Positions 57,119 through 64,000 of a stretch of 64,000 nucleotides of DNA are shown in pieces. This DNA is from Trissonchulus latispiculum (taxonomy: Eukaryota > Nematoda > Enoplea > Enoplida > Ironidae). The notes below the pieces were generated by a model, which had not been told where the DNA came from, did not search any database, and worked only from the letters and a program-made list of their open reading frames with translations. The position numbers and the translations under genes are program-made. The DNA lies in NCBI GenBank assembly GCA_030248195.1, contig JASAND010026696.1:1-64000 (forward strand). The letters are read 5' to 3'. Within the stretch, counting starts at the first letter, position 1. The number at the start of each line of letters is the position of its first letter.

Positions 57119-57828
57119 GTCACAATTAGGTAGTGTATGCCTGAAGTCTCTTCCCTAGGGCCTATCGATTAGTGTTGTTCACCGGCCCAATTTTTCGTGG
57201 GCGGCCGGCCCAGTTCGCGACGCCGGCCGGCCGGCCGGTCGGTGCCGCTTTTCACCGGCTATCCAAAATATTGACAGGTTTTAAGCCAGATTGTAGCACG
57301 TTTATGGCAATACTCCGCAGAAACTGTCACCGGCCGGCTGGCCGGCCTGTACTTGGTAGGCCGGCCTGTTCTCGGTCGGCAGCCACCGGCAGGGCGGCCG
57401 GCCCACTCTGGTCTAGACAAGCCCGGTGCATAACACTACTATCGACTAAAAATAGATTAAATAGAGAACTTAGAACACTTTAACTTTAATCTAAGCTTCA
57501 AAAATCAAAATCTTACATTTCCAGTTGATTCACAAGAAATAATCAAGAAAACGTTTCGAACAAGAATCGTATCTACTTCATACAAATTACAAAACTAAAC
57601 AGGCAACACAAAATAGGAAATTCTCCTAAACCAACCTACTCCACTGAACAGATACCAAACACTAACTAAGTTCTTGCACCGCAAGTGACTCCATCTTGAA
57701 AAACTAATGAATTGGCTCACCTAGAAATTGCTTTATTGATTTATCAGAATTTTTAAGAAAAATACGGGAAACTTGAGGAAAATTTCACAAATTACCCCCT
57801 CTTTACGCCGGTACACATATTAGTAGGA
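57119..57828. repeat. dispersed repeat, copy 2 (with hAT-like insertion)
   Basis: The counterpart of 54061-54496, interrupted at 57170-57438 by hAT-like element G. Outside the insertion the two copies align end to end. Confidence 0.85.
57170..57438. mobile_element. hAT-like element G (GGCCGGCC arrays)
   Basis: The ends TAGTGTTGTTCACCGG and CCGGTGCATAACACTA match as 16-bp inverted repeats with two changes. The 8-bp flanks are CTATCGAT and CTATCGAC (57162-57169, 57439-57446). GGCCGG motifs fill both ends. The related repeat at 54061-54496 lacks it, so it serves as a natural empty site. Confidence 0.92.
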
Positions 57829-57869
57829 ATTGTACAAGTACAAGGAATGTAAAGTAAACATATTGTAAC

Positions 57870-58085
57870 GCTTCGTACAAAATACAAAACTAACAGGCAA
57901 CACAAAAGAGGGAAATTCTCCCAACCCAATCTACTCCACTGAATAGATACCCAACGCTAACCAACGTTTTCCTCCGCAGGTGTCTCCATCTTTAAAAACT
58001 AATTCATTTGCTAATCTAGAAATTGCTTTATTGTTTGATCGGAGTTTTCTCGAGAAATACGGGAAACTCGAGGAATACTTCACAC
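57870..58085. repeat. dispersed repeat, copy 3 (partial, diverged)
   Basis: Directly after copy 2, sequence such as AACAGGCAACACAAAA, CTACTCCACTGAA and GAAATACGGGAAACT repeats the second half of the same unit with more substitutions, giving a local tandem arrangement. Confidence 0.75.
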
Positions 58086-58087
58086 AG

Positions 58088-58241
58088 GGGCCGATGTTAT
58101 CAACGACCAAACCCGGGTTAAGTCGCTAACCAGGGTTAACTTCATGTGCTATTAGTTCGCTAAAGTGAAGTTAATTAGTTAGTTCGAGTTTGTGCGATAA
58201 GATAATATAACCCGGGCTTGGGCGTTGATAACATTGACACC
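58088..58241. mobile_element. small MITE, GATGTTATCAACG ends
   Basis: GGCCGATGTTATCAACGACC at the left faces GGCGTTGATAACATTGACAC at the right. Further in, CCCGGGTTA faces TAACCCGGG. It is about 154 bp long and non-coding. Confidence 0.75.
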
Positions 58242-60064
58242 AGACCACAAGCCCGTGGAAACCCGGAATAGGGCAATAGAAGGTGTCCGCCCGCTCGGTA
58301 GCGTAATTTAAGGCAGGATGTATGCGACAACTTCATGGTGGTCAGTTTCTGTTCCTAGTATAAAGGAGCACCCCAACTCCTACCCAAAAGACATATGATT
58401 CTATGATACTATTAAAACATGGGCTAGTCTTCACACTGCCGGTGAAAAATACTTGCATTCACACTTCGTACGAATTATCCTGTAAAAATCATTGATGTAT
58501 AAGTTACAATATTACCTGAAACCAGGCAAATAGTGACAACAAGGAATACCATACAGCTTCAGTTACTTGTTGCGTGCATGTAAGATTGCATATGCAGTTA
58601 TGGAATAAGTATTGCAGGGCAAAATCCCTAAATTACAAAACATATTGCTGTATTGGAAAAGATTTGAATTCATTCCCACTTAATCAACTCTTTTAGAAGC
58701 CAGTTAATCAAATATTTTTCATGTCAACCCGATCTGGTCAACACTCTTTCACGAGTTAAACAGTTGATTAGAGGGGATTCACGTACCAAGATCTAACATA
58801 AAATTTAAATTTCAAAATAAAGATTAAATTTCTCACTGTCTTTTGTTAAATTTACACGATATTAATTAGCTATATACATACTTAATTAGAACTTTCGCAT
58901 CATGCTCAATCTTATGTACGGTAAAAAATCAAATACTAGTTCTGCTTAAAATAAAATCAAATGAAAGCAACTGGGGATGACTTTTAAAAGTTTGCTAAGT
59001 GGGGGTAAGCAGAAAGCGAGTTCTGTGGCTGGGGATTTGATCAAGTTAGGATATGCCGTTTCTCTTTTAATCAATGTTCACAGCCAATTCGGCAACTCTA
59101 ACCTTGAAACTTAACCCTAAATATTCATTGTTTTAATGACTGTAGTCCTAGTTTTTATTGCAAATGCACACAAACATATTGGTTTCATTAGAGGTAGGTA
59201 ACATGTTGTCGAAAAGTCATGAGACCGGCGCTGAATACTTCTCGGTAAACCTGCACAAATGTGTTTCTGGACACACGCCATTCTTATTTCGAGACAATGG
59301 AATAAGGCGTTCTTGCTAGAGTTCATGAAAAATTAATAGGTGTGCTGTTTTACTCAATGTAGTACCTAAGCTGGTTTCCAGCTTAGTTGCATTACTTCTG
59401 CTACCTGAAGAAACTACATATACCGGTTTGCTAAGGAAAAGGGGGACGTCACCAATATCACAAGAAATAACTCAAAATCCGAAGGAAAATATAATAGGTA
59501 CTGGATATGCTCATTTATGTGTACATGTAAAGTTTTGGCCTCAGAAACTAGATGGGCTGCCAAAGATATTTGCTGGGGTGCTGTGCGAGAGAGAATGTAC
59601 ACGCAACCTGCACTGTAAATATTTCCAGGTCGACCTTTGACGAGCCTCGCCAACAAGAATAGACCAGAGAATATGAAAAACTAAACTCACTCCCAACTAA
59701 GTTACCAAAATCCTAGGCCCTATATACCCCTGCTTACCCAACTAAACACAACTAAAGCCTAGATACAATACACTGGGCCAAATTGCCGCATTATAAATTT
59801 ACTTTAGAAGAGAGGGGGGATACAAAATGATATGAAATTTCTACAATACTTACAAGAGGCAAGGTCTAGATAGCAATATGGCGAATCCGTACACAGAAAA
59901 TGTAGAAATCCAAATGCAGAAAGATGTATAGTTTAGGCCCGTATAATAATTTCGGTAACTTCCGACTGACCTATCACAAGATCAGAGGTATTGCGTCTGT
60001 CAAATCCTAGTGAGAACACTATGTGGCTCTACTGTCCGTGATTCGAGCCCCCGCGAGAATTACT
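58242..60064. other. unassigned; possible short cysteine-rich frame
   Basis: Mostly AT-rich. A plus frame ending at 59640 has a segment CERECTRNLHCKYFQVD that resembles part of a PAN/apple domain, but splice context is weak and only about 45 residues are involved. I do not call a gene. Confidence 0.25.
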
Positions 60065-60065
60065 C

Positions 60066-60365
60066 GACACTTTTCCAGGACACTTTTACACCACCGCACC
60101 TTGCCTACTCATGTCCGGAGAGAGTGGTGAAGTTTCCTGGACACTTTTCCACCACCGCACCTTGCCGGCTCATGTCCTTAGAGAGTCGCGCAACGTCCTG
60201 GACACTTTTACACCACCGCAACTTGCCGGCTCATGTCCGGCGAAAGTCGAAAAGTTTCCTGGACACTTTTCCACCACCGCACCTTGCCGGCTTGTGTCCG
60301 GCGAAAGTCAGAAAGTTTCCTGGACACTTTTACACCACCGCACCTTACCGGCTCGTGTCCATTCT
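60066..60365 (+). repeat. 61-bp minisatellite, five copies
   Basis: GGACACTTTTnCACCACCGC recurs at exactly 61-bp steps (60078, 60139, 60200, 60261, 60322), followed each time by ACCTTGCCGGCTCATGTCC-like sequence. Frames stay open in all registers because the unit is not divisible by 3. Confidence 0.92.
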
Positions 60366-60450
60366 CTGCGACACATGTCCGCAGTCAATGGCACACGTCC
60401 ATACTGAGTAACTCACGTCCATGCTGCGCGGCACATGTCCATGTTGTAAG
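60366..60450 (+). repeat. ~20-bp tandem repeat, ACACGTCCATACTGnG
   Basis: Four degenerate units (ACATGTCCGCAGTC, ACACGTCCATACTG, TCACGTCCATGCTG, ACATGTCCATGTTG) at about 20-bp spacing directly follow the minisatellite. Confidence 0.75.
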
Positions 60451-60504
60451 AGAAATACGTTGCGAACGGATGAAGTCCGCGGAAGTACATGAGCGGAACT
60501 TCCA

Positions 60505-61222
60505 TTCCGATTTCAGTGTGCCATCAAGAAATTACACATAATGGGGATCGCTTTACACCTCTCACTTTTCACTCCGCGTATGCACTTGTTTTGGCAATTT
60601 CATTCAGGTATATATCTATATCATTTCATCGGGTGTTCCGATTTCAGTGAGCCATCAAGAAATTACACCTATTGGGATTTGTTTTCCGCCAGCCTATCAC
60701 TTTTCACTCCGCGTATGCACTTGTTTTGGCAATTTCTTTCAGGTATATATCATGCTTTTCATGAATAACCCGAAATTTAAGACACAAGACAAAACATGAT
60801 AAAGTATAGGTATAGGTATAAAGTATAGCCAAAATAGGTCTAAACTTTTTTCTTATCCTTATCTACGCACTACTGCACATGAAACCCTACACCCTACACA
60901 TGACACCTACAGGACACCCTACACATGAACCCTACACCTACACCCTACACATGAAACCTGAAACCCTTACACCTCTCACTTTTCACTCCGCGTATGCACT
61001 TGTTTTGGCAATTTCATTCAGGTATATATCTATATCATTTCATCGGGTGTTCCGATTTCAGTGAGCCATCAAGAAATTACACCTATTGGGATTTGTTTTC
61101 CGCCAGCCTATCACTTTTCACTCCGCGTATGCACTTGTTTTGGCAATTTCTTTCAGGTATATATATCATGCTTTTCATGAATAACCCGAAATTTAAGACA
61201 CAAGACAAAACATGATAAAGTC
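60505..61222 (+). repeat. compound duplication, CACTTTTCACTCCGCGTATG
   Basis: Two ~250-bp copies (about 60549-60803 and 60967-61219) are nearly identical. Each contains two ~124-bp subunits sharing CACTTTTCACTCCGCGTATG and CACTTGTTTTGGCAATTTC. Between them lies an ACCCTACACATGA-type short repeat (60885-60965). Confidence 0.88.
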
Positions 61223-61308
61223 GCCAAAATAGGTCTAAACTTTTTTCTTATCCTTATCTACGCACTACTGCACATGAAACCCTAATAACTTGGACATAGA
61301 AATGCCAG

Positions 61309-61314
61309 TTTATT
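61309..61314 (-). promoter_or_regulatory. poly(A) signal of the two-exon gene
   Basis: AATAAA on the minus strand about 75 bases beyond the stop codon at 61388. Confidence 0.55.
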
Positions 61315-61387
61315 CACTTATCCACTATTTTAATAAACAAAAGACATCTGTATAGCAGCAAAGCACATTTCAAACACGGACAGCATG

Positions 61388-61513
61388 TCAGCGAGTCTGT
61401 GAGCGATAGACATACTGAGACTTGATTCGGTCTGAACACTCGTCTTTAAACATCTTCAAAATCGTTGGATCGGTGAGGAGTGCCTTAAATATGTAAACAA
61501 CAGGATTTACAGG
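61388..61513 (-). CDS. small unknown gene, last exon
   Basis: Follows TTTATTTGTTTTAG and reads in phase 0 from the previous exon for 41 codons, from PVNPVVYIFKALLTDPTILK to RSQTR and TGA at 61388. AATAAA follows 75 bases later. NPVVY recalls the NPxxY of seven-helix receptors, but the preceding exon is not a membrane segment and the total is short, so I do not call a receptor. Function unknown. Confidence 0.55.
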   Translation of the reverse strand, partial: PVNPVVYIFKALLTDPTILKMFKDECSDRIKSQYVYRSQTR

Positions 61514-61629
61514 CTAAAACAAATAAATTCCATTTATAGGAGACGATAAGAAGTAAAAATACGTGAAAGACGGTGCTAGCGCTATGTGGTAACCGAATAG
61601 ACCAGTAGTTAGGACAACCACGCGACTAC

Positions 61630-61837
61630 CTGCTTCTCGGCATATGGACAGGCAGCGAACAATCTAAGACGCAAGGCGTACAGTTCTTTGGAGAATGCGG
61701 CGGAGCTTTTCCCAACGAGAACGGTATACGCAGCCAAGAAAAGCTGGTCACTGCCATTCAAATCACCACGACTAAATGGAGACGTAAAACCTGCTGGCAA
61801 ATGATTGACAAATTCTGCCGGAACATCAGTGTCCATG
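61630..61837 (-). CDS. small unknown gene, penultimate exon
   Basis: Bounded by GCTTCTTTTTAG before 61837 and GTAGTC after 61630. It contains an early ATG at 61836. If this is the start, the two exons give a 110-residue soluble, helix-rich protein (MDTDVPAEFVNHLPAGFTSP, LNGSDQLFLAAYTVL, SKELYALRLRLF). If not, it is an internal exon and upstream exons are missing. The next exon joins in phase and has a poly(A) signal. I recognise no family. Confidence 0.55.
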
Positions 61838-61839
61838 CT

Positions 61840-62380
61840 AAAAAGAAGCTGACAGAGTTGACCTCAGTAAAACACCGTACAAACTAGAGACTGTACAAGT
61901 AGACAGACCCCTGCTGTCAAGTCTAGAAGCTTAAGCTTAAAGTACAAGTTCCTCATACTTCAGCAGGACCTGTACCAAGTTCAGCCGAAACGCATGTGTG
62001 GTAAACGCATGTGTGCTTTCAGTAAACGAGCTTATTTACAGTTTCAGTTTCAGTTGTAACCAGTAGATCCACTTTCGTTTCAGTCAGGCGTCCTCCCATG
62101 GCTGTTTTGTTACGCCCTCCCATAGCTGTTTCGTTTGTTACAAGTAGTTTCAAGAAGTGCGATTTCTAGCATTCAGAAATAAAGCTTGCGAATGCTTAAT
62201 TTCTTCGCGAACCTGCGAACAATTTCAAATCTAAGACATCGCGCAACTGTGAAGGCATCTCCAGTAGTTTATATACCCTGCTATGACCTTTCAGACAGAT
62301 TGACAAATGTTGTCAATCAGAAACCTCAATTGCACTAGCTTAGTAGTGGACTTTGTTTCAGTTTTAGTAGTAGCCCTGTA
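61840..62380. other. unassigned upstream flank
   Basis: Probable promoter or intron side of the two-exon gene. It has short CAGTTTCAGTTTCAGTT runs at 62038-62055. Confidence 0.35.
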
Positions 62381-62549
62381 AGTTGTCTATGCCAAGCAAC
62401 TACTGCCGTCAAGAATACTGGCCTACTGCCGTCAAGAATAATGGCCTAGGTATAAACAAGTCATATTATTGGTCATTATTGGTGGTTATTATAAGTCATC
62501 ATAGGCTTTATATTAACTCAGAGAGCTGGAAACCGTTGTTTTTAGAGCG

Positions 62550-62723
62550 AACTGAAACTGAAACTGAAACTCCGACTGAAACTGAAATTATTTTACGTTG
62601 CCGACTGAAACTTAAACTGAAACTGAAACTATTTTGGTCCGCCGACTGAAACTGAAATTATTTCGAACCTCCGACTAAAACTGAAACTGAAACTAAAATC
62701 GGCTACTGAAACAACACTACCAC
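62550..62723. repeat. (ACTGAA) repeats with hAT-like right end
   Basis: GAAACTGAAACTGAAACT-type arrays end at CTACTGAAACAACACTA (62707-62723). The last bases are the inverse of the TAGTGTTG end seen in the hAT-like elements. Inverse arrays (CAGTTTCAGTTTCAG) lie at 62038, but I found no matching left end or target duplication. Confidence 0.45.
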
Positions 62724-64000
62724 GTACCCAATACGGGTTTTTGACTGAAATTGAAAAATTAAATTAAAACTTTAGTGTCAGTTATGGTTTCATTTCAAGT
62801 GTAACTACGGCTTAACCACGTACACAATACGGGTTTGTGTACACAATACGGGTTTGTGACTAAATGAAAACTGTAGTGTCAGTTAATTGAACAGCCTGAA
62901 CATCAATACCAACCACTAACCCAATACGGAAACTAAAGTAGGGGAAGGAGTAACAACAGTTCCAGCAACCAATTCCCCATTCTAAATTAGCCTATTTGTA
63001 CCTGTTTGTACCCAACCAGAAGATGAAGCTCAAATAGATCCTAAGTTGGCATAGAGCAGTTATCAAATTTGCTTCCTGCTGAAATGAGGCAGTTCAAAAC
63101 CATCATTAGTGGGAAACAGAAGGCTTTCCAGTTTTGTTTATAACTGATATTGGATCGTTACAGAACCCACAGAAACACTTTATTCGAAATGGGATGGGGC
63201 CACGTACGTAAATTTAGAATTACAAACTCAGTTCCAATTTAGAAAGAAAATAGGCCGCCACAAACAGGAAACACACATTAGACGAAACAAGATAACAGAG
63301 TACTCGCACATTAAACGGAATGCAGAATAACGTGATCTGCCCTAAAACACTACATAACAAAACACTAACAGATATAAAATTGGGCAAAACATAACCGAAG
63401 TAAAAATATATATATATAGACTATTATAAAGTATAAATAGAAGTAAGAACAAGGATAGGACAAACAGAAGCCATGCGAAACCACGTTTTGTAGGTGAATT
63501 TAATTCACGCGCGTTCTAGGAAACAGAATTTTACCCGAAACACTATTTTAAAACCAAATGGGACATAACAAGTACGAAGACTATAAGAACACCATACATG
63601 AGCAAAATGCTATTTACAAGGACAATGAACTGTGACATATTAACTGTCTTGACCACAGACAAACATGACAAAAGTATAAAAAGAAATACTACTCCCCAAC
63701 CACCACCAAAACTAGATAACACGATAAAACTAGAACAAACCGCCACCAAGACCCAACTACTTGACGCAAAACCAAAATTTGTGAACACTAAGCCTATCTA
63801 AAATAAGGACTTTCGAAACGTAAGAGTCAGCCTCGAATGGAAGAACATCTAACTATTATTGTCTAACACTGAAATTACAAAACAGACAATAAGACGATAA
63901 CTGAACTGAAAACTAAAACTATTTACAGAATGACAGCAAACAGACCTTAATATTCACACTAAGACAGAAAAGATTATGCACTATATATATACACGAGAGT
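62724..64000. other. A/C-rich unassigned sequence to window end
   Basis: ACGTACmCAATACGGGTTT occurs three times (62725-62860). The rest is A-rich on this strand. A minus frame at 63543-63788 is hydrophobic because the strand is T/G-rich, and I found no supporting splice or family evidence. Confidence 0.4.

Noticed and set aside
59428..59640. PAN/apple-domain exon (CERECTRNLHCKYF)
   Set aside because: Only one short segment fits, splice signals are weak, and the opposite strand is also open.
60010..60541. Proline/histidine-rich repeat proteins in three overlapping frames
   Set aside because: A 61-bp minisatellite with no stop codon opens every register; no evidence of coding.
61388..61513. 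Seven-transmembrane receptor TM7 (NPVVY)
   Set aside because: The preceding in-phase exon lacks a 20-residue hydrophobic helix leading into NPVVY, and no other receptor exons were found.
63543..63788. 81-residue hydrophobic frame resembling a membrane protein or mitochondrial ND6
   Set aside because: The hydrophobicity follows from T/G-rich composition; no neighbouring mitochondrial genes, splice sites or conserved residues.

Overview
This window is animal-like nuclear DNA, most likely from an invertebrate. It is AT-rich, uses GT-AG introns and AATAAA-type poly(A) signals, carries cloverleaf tRNAs with Pol III box sequences, and has F-box/LRR and C-type-lectin-like coding exons. I cannot name the species. 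Most of the predicted open frames are not genes. Many start at TTG, and many translate simple repeats such as (TA)n, (AGT)n, poly-C or minisatellites.

Coding content is sparse. The best gene is an intact F-box/leucine-rich-repeat protein on the minus strand (26.6-28.3 kb). Three decayed relatives lie at 4.5-5.7, 21.4-22.2 and 34.2-35.6 kb. A minus-strand secreted-type gene can be assembled from four exons with matching splice phases (53.6 to 49.1 kb). It encodes a cysteine-rich domain followed by a C-type-lectin-like domain. A related cysteine-rich exon lies at 6.0-6.5 kb. A small two-exon gene with a poly(A) signal lies at 61.4-61.8 kb, and a tentative plus-strand gene at 29.2-31.3 kb. Four tRNA or tRNA-like genes are present (8.3, 20.4, 29.8 and 30.1 kb), and a decayed LINE tail lies at 56.5-56.9 kb.

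The dominant content is nested, non-autonomous, inverted-repeat DNA transposons. Seven elements start with a hAT-like end (YAGWGTTG or close to it) and are bounded by 8-bp target duplications, five of them shown exact here plus one exact with diverged ends and one with a single mismatch. Each has its own short GC-rich motif arrayed in inverted orientation just inside the ends (TTGGCC, GGGGGC, CCCGGG, GGAACCGG, GGGATGG, GACCCGGT, GGCCGG). One of them carries a tRNA-Asn gene. Other families are a foldback pair with 7-bp target duplications (33.5 and 42.0 kb), elements with arrays of GTGCTTT, TTTGATCAAA or CTCCTAAG, and several large foldbacks nested in one another (1.6-4.0, 11.5-12.5, 12.6-19.2, 42.9-44.7, 47.6-48.6, 55.3-56.3 kb).

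Layout: 0.6-4 kb nested DNA elements; 4.4-6.5 kb F-box relic and cysteine-rich exon; 7.8-9 kb tRNA-bearing element; 11.4-19.2 kb a nest of foldbacks and hAT-like elements; 20-26 kb tRNA relic, F-box relic and MITEs; 26.5-32.3 kb main genes and the tRNA-Thr cassette array; 33.5-42.4 kb MITEs and an F-box relic; 42.8-48.9 kb low-complexity, satellite and foldback DNA; 49-53.6 kb lectin-like gene; 54-64 kb repeats, a LINE tail, minisatellites and a small two-exon gene. The most unusual signals are the swapped subterminal arrays behind a shared hAT-like end and the ~250-bp tRNA cassettes.
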